Shown here piece after piece: positions 44,601 through 51,449 of a stretch of DNA of 64,000 bases. Under the pieces are notes generated by a model. The model was not told the DNA's origin and ran no database searches. It saw only the letters and a program-made list of their open reading frames with translations. The translations under genes and the position numbers were made by a program. The stretch's first letter is position 1. Every line of letters begins with the position of its first letter. Source of the stretch: Rugalucina vietnamica (Eukaryota > Mollusca > Bivalvia > Lucinida > Lucinidae); contig OZ024878.1 in assembly GCA_964017185.1 (NCBI GenBank), positions 3,286,151 through 3,350,150 of the forward strand. Direction: 5' to 3'.

Positions 44601-47600
44601 TTCCTCTGCACATCAATGTTGTACCACGTGACACGATAGTTATGCTATCCTTTTGAAAAACAGGTAATTTAGAATGAACTGAGTGAATGACCAAACTGCC
44701 CACAATTTAAAACAAGAAATTGGGGAGCAATAAGTATGAGAAAATTGTGTATTTCAAACATAGCTGAACTGAAGAGCATAACCACTATTGTATATAACTA
44801 GAACAATAGTTAAATTGGTCTGTGCCCAAAGTTAAATCTATTTTTTTGCTTCAAAATAATGAATATTTAAAGTCACTGAGAAGTCTTTAATTTGAAACAA
44901 TTTTAATGATATCGTGCATTGGAGTGAATGTAAAGACGAACCTTCTATGCTTTCTTAACAGGGGATGCAGGTGTTGGTAAATCGGTATCTATTTGAGCAC
45001 TCGTTTTAATTTAAAAATGTACAAAATCCAGTGGACAAAAAGACTCTGCTGCGTCCTTGCATTAGTTCTGTCGTTTTTAATATCAGTGGTAAAACCATTT
45101 GTTCTGATTTTTCTAGAAAAAAAAATATCAGGGCACAAACCATTTATGAGCATTGTGATTTAGATATTATTTTATCTTCGGAACGTCACTTATATGTAAT
45201 GAAACAATAAAGCAAGTAAACGTATTGTCTATTATTGCTTTATTTTTAAAATTTGCAATGAGTCAGTGCATAAAAAAACCAACAATCTGCATATACGAAA
45301 CCAAAGGCGCAGATCAGCTGTGCAGTAATTGCGAAGCTGATCAGCGCCTTTGTTTTCGCTACACGGATAGTAAAATTCCTCTACTGTCTAAGTCTAAAAT
45401 TCCAAGCCTCTAACCATCTTCTGTGACTGTACAGCCCGGTTTGTTTCAGACCTGGTCGGAATCCAAATTGTTGGTTTTCTTACGCACAGGCTCAACTGTT
45501 TTTGTGTTATCGTTACAATTCGCCTGATGGGTATACTCTGAAATTGTCTTGATTTTTGTTTGTTTGAACTGATGCTTTACGTCCAGGTCAACAGCAATTG
45601 TCATGTCGGGACGTTGCCTCCATTTTATGGGACTTTTTACCCAACATTAGGATGTCATGAAACTCAAAATGTGCTTCATAAATATAACCACCCAAGCAAA
45701 CCAATAAGACTTATATGTATGGATGTACGTAACATTTAAGATTAGCCCGACAGACTATCATCATGTCCGTGTAATAAATAACCCCCTATACCCCACTTTT
45801 ATATAGGAAAACTGGGGTATGCAGGACTACACCTATTCTTCTTATTTTTGCTCCAAAACATAGATTGTGGGTACACGTTAGAACCGCCTAGGCGAAGGTA
45901 CACGTTAGAACCGCCTCGGATAGGCGGTTCTAACGTGTACCCACAATCAATTTTTTAAGCAAAAATAAGAAAAAATAGCAATTTTTTCAGCTGACAATTT
46001 TCAAAGCTCAAAAAAGTCTGCTTATTGCATGGACAAGTTTTCGTAATGATACAGTCAGAACGTGATGATGGGCCCAAACTCATGTATATCAAAAAGTAAA
46101 AAAGTACCCCCTTCCCCTGTCCGGAATATGTACTGGCAACGTTTTGTGCTTTAGAGAAAACCTAGAAAATAAATTTTACACTTGTAATACTGTATAGCAG
46201 GTCTAATACAGTATCTACATGTTATGAATCACTGCAGAAGATAAGGGTGAGGTTAGGGCCCTGTAATACCGGTTGGAGCCCCCAGTAATTTTATATTTCT
46301 GATCGTTCCAAGGCGATACTTCTGTTGTGGTTCTATTTGTTTTATGCTTTGGAGTCCGATTTTGTGCTGTTTGAATCTTATGTACGTTTCATAGTTTTGG
46401 TTAAGTTTTGGGCAACTGAGTGGCCGCCTATTGCGAAATAGCTGCTCGCTCGGCTTACGATATGTTCTCTAAGTACAAGTACCTAATTGGCAGTTCGGTC
46501 TTTCCCACCTCGGATTTTGGAGCTGGAATTTCTTTCTGATTGCGCCTTTTCCTGATCATTGCCTACTTGTACCTCCTTAAACTTGTATATAATTGAGCCG
46601 CCTCATGGGAAAACCAACAATCTGCATAGGCGAAAACAAAGGCGCAGATCAGCTTCGCGGTAACCGCGAAGCTGATCAGCGCCTTTGTTTTCGCTAAATG
46701 GATAGTACAACTCCTCTTCTACTTAAATCCGAAATTTCAAGCTTCTAGCTCTTTTCTGTGCTTGTACCGGCCGGTTTGTGTCGGACCTGTTCGGGAACCA
46801 CATTGTTGGTTTTCCCACGAGGCGGCTCAATTATAATTCAGTTTCTATCCTATTATAGGGCTACTGCCAATTTGAATTTTGCCTGGTTTAACACCAATAA
46901 CAACAGAGGCGACAGACAGATACTTTTCGAGATTGATGCACAGTCCACGAAAAGGGTAAGTTGGATGCGGTATCATTACGAAAACATGCCCATGCAATAT
47001 ATAGAGATTTTTTTCAAAAGCAAAAATTGAAAATTTCATTGGAAAAATTTTGATATTTTTCTTATTTTTGCTCAAAACATAGATTGTGGGTACACGTTAG
47101 ATCCGCCTCGGCGAGGCGGTTCTAACGAGTACACACAATCTATGTTTTGGATCAAAAATAAGAAAAATAGGTATGCCCCTGCAAACCCCAGTTTTTCTAT
47201 ATAAAAGTGGGGTTTATGGGGATATACATTTCACGGACATGTTTTCCTGATGGGCCCATCCCCTTTCTCACTAATATGCTCTCTGCTCTTATTTAAGGGT
47301 CTCAGATTTTTATCTTTATTTGCAATTACTGCAGCCTGTGTTGTGCTATGTGGTGGCCCTAAAATGTATCCCCGTATATAATCCATAGTGCAGATTTTAT
47401 TTTTCTTTTGGTCCTTTGATCTTACCAAAAACTTATTAGTGGCTTAGACTCATTTTCTAACCTACGTTTAAAGTATTTGGCTCAGTTTGGACAATACTAG
47501 TCCATGAATAAAAATATACTGTTAAAATTTGCAAAATTACAATAATTCATTTTGGTCCCCTGAAATCTGCAGTCATTGGTGAGGCTTTGTAGCCGAGACC

Positions 47601-50600
47601 GCGGCATGGTCCAACCCCTTTATCATTACTACGTTCACTGCTCTTAAAGGATCTCTGTTTAAATATATAGTTGCTATTAGTGCAGCTGATGTTGTGCCGT
47701 GTGGCGGTCCTATGGGCAAATTAATTCGTCATAAATGGGTTAAACTTTTTTATGTTCACCATTTTTCAGGGCCCCGAACCAGGCAGTGTTGTATCGATGC
47801 CAATTTGTAGGGATCGGTATGAACTGGTGTTGGTAGCCAATCAACGCCCAGGATCCATCGCAGTTTTCACGCTTAACAGACAGGCCCTTTCTTCCGGATT
47901 TACTGTAAGTTTGCTTTTGGAAAATATATCGTGAAATAAATAAAAAATTCATGTTCGGGAATATCAAATAAAGCAAAAGCAAATTGATAGAATTACATTT
48001 TATTAGCGGATCCAAAAAACAACAATTTTCATTATATCTACAAAAACATCAAAACTGTATTTGAACTATATTACTCGAAAATATCTGATTAAAAATGCAG
48101 CGCAGATAAAGCCCATCAAACCGAAGCTATATTTTAAGCTATACAGTTACGATGTAACCTCTTCGCTGGCTACAAAGGGTCTTACTAGCACGTAATATAT
48201 AACACATGATTGAAATTAACTTATCAAAATGCATAAGAATACATGACCAACGAAAAGCTGCGTTACATTTCAGAAATTAAATATATAGCCAGCCTATTAC
48301 CAAATATGGAAAGCCTCACGTAACTTATTAATTGTTATGAAAATGTCTCATAGCTACAGAATCACTAACACAGCACTTTTTTGTCGTGAAATTAAGTCAT
48401 TTAAGCCTGGCGTCCCTTTTGTGGGACATAGGCAAACAGCATAGCCCCAGATGTGACGCCGCAGAAAGCGGTGTCCCATCTGGGGCTATTCTGTTTGCTT
48501 AGAAAATTTTCATCGAAAAATGGAAAAAAAATTAAAAATCACTCCTAACACTCCTTAAAACGAAAGTGGACTCATCAAAATGATAACGATGGGAGAATCC
48601 ATTCGTCAAATATGGGTTAAGGTGTACATGGGTGTACAATTTACCTTATTTTCGAACCAAAACAAGAAGAAGACGAAGTTTAATAAAATATACTATTGGC
48701 CTAGCATGGCAAACACAATAAATATAAATAGCAAACAGTGTATACAGGAATAATTGTCATGTGCGCAAATACAATATATTACATTCGTTTAATTAAAAGT
48801 CTCAGGATAGCATGTACGTGACTGTTTTTCTACATTACCCACATGTTTTGATAGAAAAATGGCTATGTACATGCGTATATCGGCGTTATTTTGCTTCAAA
48901 ACATAAACTGTGTGGCTGCTCATTGGAACCCCATCAGCAATGTTGTGCTAGCACGAACCCACAATCTATGATTTGAATATTTAAACAACTGAAGACATCA
49001 ATTTTCAATTTTACAATGTACAGCTGTAATAAAACTGTGCATTTTTTTCATGTGCGTAATTCCGTAATACAATTGTATGTTAGCCGCTCCGCCAGAAAAC
49101 AAACAATCTGCATTGGCAAAAACAGAGGCGCAGATCAGCTGTGCAGTAACTGCACAGCTGATCAGCGCCTTTGTTTTTCCTACACAGATAGTACAAGTCC
49201 TTCTCTTCTTAATCTCGAAATTTCAAGCTTCTAGACCGCTTCTATGTCTGAACAACCCCAGGTCGGAAACCCCAGATTGTTGGTTTTCTTATAGGCTCAT
49301 GTTACCCCTGTGATTCCAGTTTCAGAGCATGTGGAGTGATCAACAATTAACGGAAGATGAAATTCTAGACGGGATTACTTGGGATGAAGCTTATGAACAG
49401 AAAAAAATCACGATGATCGACCCGAGACAGATCATGTAGGTACTCATTGAGCCTCACGTGTATAGTTTGGTTTTAACCCTTGGTGGGTCAAAGATCGGAA
49501 ACTACTCACGTAGTTCACGTAAAACCATATTCAGGATGTAACGATTCAAATATTTTTGCTTATGCATAGAGTTATCCCAGCGGGCACATGACGTCAGAAT
49601 GACGTCAGATCAACGTCGATGCGACGTCATGACGTCGCATCGACGTCGATCTGACGTCATTCTGACGTCATGTGCCTGCTGGGATTTTTTGATATGGTAT
49701 AACTCGCTTTTGACCTCAGTCCCTTCAAAAGATCGACGGGTCCATGTAGTAGTACGTGATAGGATAAATCTGTTCCAAATACCTCGAGTTTTCCGGCACA
49801 CTTCGGTTGCACGCACGGTATGCGTTTGTAATTTTATTCTGAATATCATTTCACGTGCTAGTAAGTAGACTCTTCGATCTTTTGACGCGTCTGAGGAGGT
49901 CAAAATTGAGTTATAATGTCTAATTTAATTCAAATTTACCTTTCACGTGCAACTTTATGGACCTTGGTCCGTCTAGGATCAATATCGAACCATGCGTGGC
50001 TGTGGCAGCGCAGAAATTACAAATTAGAATACAGAAACCCGGGACAATAACACATCTTATCACACATAACAAGTAATCCATTTCGCGATGACTAACGTTA
50101 CTAAACATAAACTGTTTGCCTTTGAAGTATTGGTATGGTCAGACAAATTTTGAAAAATATTCTCAAAAGGGATATCATTGGTTTTCTTCATTTTCTTTTC
50201 ATTTCTTTACTAAAACTCATTTGCATCCTCAAACAAAACTAATCTTCTCTACATGACCGATAATTTTAATCAAAACTCGGTTTGTGGCAATTGATATAAA
50301 TAAAGTGGTATAGTTAAAACACTTGACCGGTTTACCTCGCGTGAATAAATTTTATAAAAAATAGAAAATGGGTACCTACTTGCTTTAGACACTTTCCAAG
50401 TTCCATGTGAAGCACATGAGCATGTCTCATTTACCATAATGGAATCTCATTGTTGAAAACATAAACATTTGAAGCAGTCAGATCAGCTAATGCAAATCAA
50501 AGGTACACCGGCATGATCAAAGTAATTTCACTTTATATTATCTACATGAATACATACCTAAAGAACATAAATTCTGTATTTTTCTGTAATTCCTGTCAAA

Positions 50601-51263
50601 TCTCATGGTGGTTGGAAAACCGGAAATGGCGGACTCAGCATGCGCACTTAAAGCCTGCAACCTTTTACTGCATATCGTCATATTGTCCCCTTTCAGAATC
50701 GTTGAAGCTAAAGACAGTCCGAGTGGAAAGCCTTTGTTGATGGCTTCCTCCTATGACTCTGGGACAATTTCCATATTCGAAATAAACGGTAAGCATATTT
50801 AACATATTCGTTCTTATTAGCGCACATATTCCAGTAAGCGCACGCCCAGGACTTCGGTATTTGACACAAGTTTTGCCACCGCTTTATCTTAACATTAGAG
50901 CTATTTTTCAATGAAATATCCCAAAACTGCAGCGGAGATTCCCCGCATTTGATAGAAAGTTACTTCTCAGATATCGACCGTTCGAGCTGCATCCAAAAAA
51001 TGGTAACTTGACGGCTATTAACCATTTGGAAACGTTGGTCTTAAAGCACAAAATAGCTGTTATATTTCTTTATTATTCACCACTCTCTTCAGTCGCTTTA
51101 ACATCCCTCAGTTTTGTAAGAAAATATGACACAACAGTGTGAGAAAAAGGTGAAAAGCAAAAAAGATAATTAAACCAGGCCGTATCAAATGATCACTACT
51201 TAAATATGTACGTTCTTTCTCTTTACAGTGAACTGTAACGGGTTAGTAAGGTCCTGGGGTTGA
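32374..51263 (+). CDS. MSP130-like secreted protein, complete 15-exon gene
   Basis: Fifteen exons with GT-AG borders and fully agreeing phases give 553 codons. Start ATG at 32393, chosen because a hydrophobic signal peptide (residues 1 to about 23, ending ALGA) follows and an acceptor lies just upstream, so a 5'-UTR intron is likely. Exons 6-10 show the choice-of-anchor-I signature: NNNAIAVVDMRQR, IPLGYKDHN, RTWPVVGLFEPNG, YLITGNQGMNA, then DRDGDGDID (about residues 360-368, probable Ca2+ site) and ARSISLWSSDG. MSP130 proteins are mesenchyme cell-surface glycoproteins tied to skeleton and shell formation; the family is thought to have entered animals from bacteria. N-glycosylation sequons occur (NGT, NTT, NIT). 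The C-terminus (NCNGLVRSWG) has no hydrophobic GPI tail, so this copy is probably secreted. Introns carry many MITEs. Confidence 0.85.
33309..34500. mobile_element. hAT-like outer MITE split by a piggyBac-like MITE
   Basis: CAGGACTGTAACGGT (about 33323) is inverted at ACCGTTACAGCCCTG (about 34473-34488). CAGGG-type ends are usual for hAT elements, but I do not see a clean 8-bp duplication. The 33415-34403 element lies inside it. Confidence 0.45.
33415..34403. mobile_element. piggyBac-like non-autonomous element, 981 bp
   Basis: TTAA at 33415-33418 and 34400-34403 flank inverted ends TGCTCTCACATATACCGAA and its inverse, with inward similarity to CCCTTGCGAAT. The interior is packed with GAATG-type words (TTGCGAAT, CCGAATGCTT, ACAAATGCT). 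ORFs across it are products of that repetition. Confidence 0.8.
34542..34662 (+). repeat. Hairpin MITE copy 6, cut at the palindrome centre
   Basis: CATTACGAAAACTTGCC and the left arm (CACGTTAGAACCGCCTTGGCGAG) are present, then sequence unrelated to the family begins. Truncation is at the exact axis of the hairpin. Confidence 0.8.
35587..35684 (+). CDS. msp130-like exon 2
   Basis: Acceptor TTAACTCCAG, donor ACG|GTACGC, phase 1 to 0. Encodes LTTIDDFKLNRDL and DPAEDIIFDT. A tyrosine-recombinase relic begins about 65 bp downstream. Confidence 0.75.
35750..36060 (+). pseudogene. Tyrosine-recombinase relic (DIRS/Crypton-like)
   Basis: A + frame of about 100 codons includes YNTIEAIDQFIRLHG and then YKGHSFRIGAASF, the H-x-x-R block of tyrosine recombinases encoded by DIRS/Crypton-type elements. 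The catalytic Tyr region downstream is not recognisable and the frame ends at 36133. It lies in intron 2 of the msp130-like gene, close to exon 2, and is not part of it. Confidence 0.6.
36650..37030 (+). repeat. Dispersed repeat, shared with 31.96, 45.6 and 52.4 kb
   Basis: GAAAAGTGGTTTTGTCAA-type sequence, CCATACATATAAGC, GACATCCTAATGTTGGGTAA and CATGACCATTGCTGTTGAC recur in parts at the other sites. Confidence 0.6.
37210..37512 (-). repeat. tRNA-derived SINE with an insertion between its boxes
   Basis: On the minus strand an A-box-like AGTGGTAGGGCGTCTGATCG lies near 37510-37485 and the B-box TGTTCGATTCC near 37325-37313. CCTTGAGCAAAACACATTAA follows, as in the 3.0-kb SINE. The box spacing (about 170 bp) is far too large, so about 130 bp was inserted. 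Confidence 0.6.
37513..37712 (+). repeat. GGCGTCCC/GGGAC MITE copy 2
   Basis: GGCGTCCCTTTTGTGGGACA, TGGGGCTATTCTGTTTGCTT and ATTTGTCAAATATGGGTTT. About 30 bp of the core seen in the 48.4-kb copy is missing. Confidence 0.8.
37768..38007 (+). repeat. GAGCC MITE copy 7
   Basis: GAGCCTCCGCATGGGAAAAC to TTTTCCCACGAGGCGGCTC. The central hairpin GGCGCAGATCAGCTTCGCAG / CTACGAAGCTGATCAGCGCC is nearly intact. Confidence 0.9.
38062..38194 (+). CDS. msp130-like exon 3
   Basis: Acceptor TTCATCCGCAG, donor CGAG|GTAACA, phase 0 to 1. Encodes IKVCNGFVIVAGGLRGSLD and a basic stretch to ELRNSIR. Confidence 0.8.
38667..38850 (+). CDS. msp130-like exon 4
   Basis: Acceptor ACATGTTTTCAG, donor ACAT|GTAAGA, phase 1 to 2. 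Encodes GNGPLSLVVTKDCSRILVTS and EGYVTMISWP. A hairpin MITE starts 8 bp into the following intron. Confidence 0.85.
38858..39134 (+). repeat. Hairpin MITE copy 7
   Basis: CATTACGAAAACATGCCCATG to CACGGACATGTTTTCGTG. Palindrome 38966-39022 (CCTCAGCGAGG axis). Sits 8 bp from the exon 4 donor. Confidence 0.9.
39297..39532 (+). repeat. GAGCC MITE copy 8
   Basis: TGAGCCTGTGCATGGGAAAA to TTTTCTCATGCACAGGCTCA. Its ends are perfectly matched (GAGCCTGTGCATG / CATGCACAGGCTC), so it forms a subfamily distinct from the GAGCCGCC copies. Confidence 0.9.
39670..39868 (+). repeat. Hairpin MITE copy 8, left arm deleted
   Basis: GATTGTGGGTAC joins directly to TCGGCGAGGCGGTTC, so most of the left arm is gone. 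TACTATATAAAAGTGGG is intact, and the right end CACGTTTTCCTGATG lacks GGACATG. Confidence 0.8.
40085..40323 (+). repeat. Hairpin MITE copy 9
   Basis: The palindrome at 40165-40220 (CCTCAGCGAGG axis). The TATA tract is eroded (AAATATAAAAGTG) and the right end is CACGCACATGACTG. An inner inverted pair (TTTTTACAGCTCAA / TTGAGCTGTAAAAA) lies at the left. Confidence 0.8.
40469..40592 (+). CDS. msp130-like exon 5
   Basis: Acceptor CGTTCTACAG, donor CTG|GTAAGA, phase 2 to 0. Encodes NAELISRGLIRLNP to KAERYAYVTLL. The (GAT)n tract begins within 10 bp of the donor. Confidence 0.85.
40602..41092. repeat. (GAT)n microsatellite, about 490 bp
   Basis: Nearly pure GAT repeats in intron 5. ATATAAAACTGATAATGATG interrupts them at 40665, 40824 and 40988, and AGATGATGA variants also occur, so blocks were duplicated. 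ORFs reading poly-His, poly-Ile or poly-Ser here are artefacts. Confidence 0.95.
41270..41608 (+). repeat. Possible LINE 3' end
   Basis: GAGGGCCTCATGGAAGATAA, then AATAAAGTCTTTACTTACTTACTTAC: a 3'-terminal short tandem repeat after AATAAA, usual for CR1/RTE-type LINE tails. No coding part. Confidence 0.45.
41609..41716. repeat. 108-bp TGACGTCA palindrome, copy 1
   Basis: CCAGCGGGCACATGACGTCA to TGATGTCATGTGCCTGCTGG, palindromic throughout with few mismatches. Flanked by ACTTAC on both sides. In intron 5 of the msp130-like gene. Confidence 0.9.
41916..42036 (+). CDS. msp130-like exon 6
   Basis: Acceptor TTCTTTCTCTAG, donor GGAG|GTAATT, phase 0 to 1. Encodes NNNAIAVVDMRQR and LIPLGYKDHNITG, the most diagnostic family block. 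Confidence 0.9.
42050..42232. repeat. Degraded TGACGTCA-rich element
   Basis: Three exact TGACGTCA sites (about 42059, 42077, 42102) and related CGTCGATATGACGTCC. Looks like an old relative of the 108-bp palindrome, in intron 6. Confidence 0.5.
42454..42609 (+). CDS. msp130-like exon 7
   Basis: Acceptor ATTGTTTTCAG, donor TTCC|GTAAGT, phase 1 to 1. Encodes RIRTWPVVGLFEPNG and YLITGNQGMNAKM. Confidence 0.9.
43212..43247 (+). CDS. msp130-like exon 8 (36 nt)
   Basis: A 36-nt microexon: acceptor CCTCTTTTTAG, donor ATAG|GTATGT, phase 1 to 1. Encodes NAEELQMSENI. Needed to keep the frame between exons 7 and 9. Confidence 0.75.
43715..43850 (+). repeat. GAGCC MITE copy 9, partial
   Basis: CGCGAACACAAAGGCGCAAA, TTCGCAATGCGCTTATGTTTTCGCTACACGG and AAATTTCGCGTTTCTAGCCA match the interior; both ends are lost. 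Confidence 0.65.
44018..44089 (+). CDS. msp130-like exon 9 (Ca2+-site type loop)
   Basis: Acceptor CTATTGTAG, donor CAGG|GTAATG, phase 1 to 1. Encodes KLMVETFNADRDGDGDID, an Asp/Gly loop of the calcium-binding kind. Confidence 0.85.
44255..44332. repeat. Compound trinucleotide repeat
   Basis: (ATC)n, then (GTC)n at 44295-44310, then (AGC)n at 44312-44328. Confidence 0.9.
44406..44478 (+). CDS. msp130-like exon 10
   Basis: Acceptor TTGTACTTCAG, donor AAAG|GTAACC, phase 1 to 2. Encodes ARSISLWSSDGLELIADTG. Confidence 0.9.
45258..45494 (+). repeat. GAGCC MITE copy 10
   Basis: TGAGTCAGTGCATAAAAAAACC to TTTTCTTACGCACAGGCTC, with the hairpin GGCGCAGATCAGCTG...GATCAGCGCC. Confidence 0.8.
45759..46048 (-). 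repeat. Hairpin MITE copy 10, with a third arm
   Basis: CATCATGTCCGTG to CATGGACAAGTTTTCGTAATG. GTACACGTTAGAACCGCC occurs twice (45870, 45898) before the single opposite arm (GGCGGTTCTAACGTGTACCC), so one arm was duplicated. Confidence 0.85.
46175..46575 (+). mobile_element. Penelope-like element 3' tail, old copy
   Basis: GAATCACTGCAGAAG-x-TAAGGGTGAGG to CCTTTTCCTGATCATTGCC and TACTTGTACC. This is the inverse of the 1.4-2.0 kb tail with many substitutions. Confidence 0.7.
46590..46828 (+). repeat. GAGCC MITE copy 11, best preserved
   Basis: TGAGCCGCCTCATGGGAAAA to TTTTCCCACGAGGCGGCTCA. The central hairpin GGCGCAGATCAGCTTCGCGG / CCGCGAAGCTGATCAGCGCC is near perfect. CCTTTGTTTTCGC at the right pairs with GCGAAAACAAAGG at the left. 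Confidence 0.95.
46859..46955 (+). CDS. msp130-like exon 11
   Basis: Acceptor ATCCTATTATAG, donor AAGG|GTAAGT, phase 2 to 0. Encodes ATANLNFAWFNTNNNRGDR. It is squeezed between a GAGCC MITE (ends 46828) and a hairpin MITE (starts 46974). Confidence 0.85.
46974..47252 (+). repeat. Hairpin MITE copy 11, complete
   Basis: CATTACGAAAACATGCCCATG to CACGGACATGTTTTCCTGATG, 279 bp. Palindrome 47079-47142; TTCTATATAAAAGTGGGG. Same size as copy 2. Confidence 0.95.
47250..47760. repeat. Dispersed repeat shared with 11.57-11.93 kb
   Basis: GGCCCATCCCCTTTCTCA, GTGGTGGCCCTAAAATGTAT and CATAGTGCAGATTTTATTTT, with a second partial unit at 47590-47710 (GTGTGGCGGTCC). Confidence 0.6.
47770..47904 (+). CDS. 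msp130-like exon 12
   Basis: Acceptor CCATTTTTCAG, donor TACT|GTAAGT, phase 0 to 0. Encodes GPEPGSVVSMPICRDRYEL and GSIAVFTLNR. Confidence 0.85.
48403..48622 (+). repeat. GGCGTCCC/GGGAC MITE copy 3
   Basis: GGCGTCCCTTTTGTGGGACA. A core hairpin ATAGCCCCAGATGTGACG / GTGTCCCATCTGGGGCTAT and ATTCGTCAAATATGGGTTA. The best-preserved core of the family. Confidence 0.85.
48890..48980 (+). repeat. Very degraded hairpin MITE relic
   Basis: TTGCTTCAAAACATAAACTGTG...GAACCCCATCAGC...ACCCACAATCTATGATTTG aligns with the family centre, but the palindrome is destroyed. Confidence 0.45.
49082..49309 (+). repeat. GAGCC MITE copy 12
   Basis: GCCGCTCCGCCAGAAAACAAAC to TTGGTTTTCTTATAGGCTCA. The hairpin GGCGCAGATCAGCTGTGCAG / CTGCACAGCTGATCAGCGCC is perfect. 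It ends 16 bp before exon 13's acceptor. Confidence 0.85.
49326..49435 (+). CDS. msp130-like exon 13
   Basis: Acceptor TCCAGTTTCAG, donor TCAT|GTAGGT, phase 0 to 2. Encodes SMWSDQQLTEDEIL and EAYEQKKITMIDPRQ. Confidence 0.8.
49576..49683. repeat. 108-bp TGACGTCA palindrome, copy 2
   Basis: CCCAGCGGGCACATGACGTC through the axis GATGCGACGTCATGACGTCG to TGACGTCATGTGCCTGCTGG. Almost perfect palindrome with four exact TGACGTCA sites, in intron 13 of the msp130-like gene. Confidence 0.95.
49690..50690. other. Intron 13, remainder
   Basis: An inverted pair flanks 49730-49890: CCCTTCAAAAGATCGACGGG and CTTCGATCTTTTGACGCGTC, probably an older foldback around the CRE palindrome. Otherwise no feature. 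Confidence 0.4.
50697..50788 (+). CDS. msp130-like exon 14
   Basis: Acceptor GTCCCCTTTCAG, donor AACG|GTAAGC, phase 2 to 1. Encodes VEAKDSPSGKPLLMASSY and DSGTISIFEING. Confidence 0.85.
51229..51263 (+). CDS. msp130-like terminal exon
   Basis: Acceptor CTTTCTCTTTACAG, in-phase VNCNGLVRSWG then TGA at 51261-51263. Confidence 0.75.
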
Positions 51264-51439
51264 TACGCATCCTCGCGAAATCTATGGGGAGATGGAATAG
51301 GTGTTTGTCGTAATAATCATGCTGCAATGTCTAGATCTATTGATGATTGTCTACTCTTCCACAAACAACATGGCATTTTTTTCTGAAGCACATGTAGTGT
51401 TTAATTTGGTGGATTATTCTGTGAATGATCAGTGTAAAA

Positions 51440-51445
51440 AATAAA
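51440..51445 (+). terminator. Candidate poly(A) signal of the msp130-like gene
   Basis: AATAAA 177 nt after the stop codon; another AATAAA lies near 51704. Either could be used. Confidence 0.4.
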
Positions 51446-51449
51446 TGTA

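Noticed and set aside
45225-45413. Cys-containing ORF (TKGADQLCSNC)
   Set aside because: Translation of a GAGCC MITE; the same peptide appears in other copies in both orientations.
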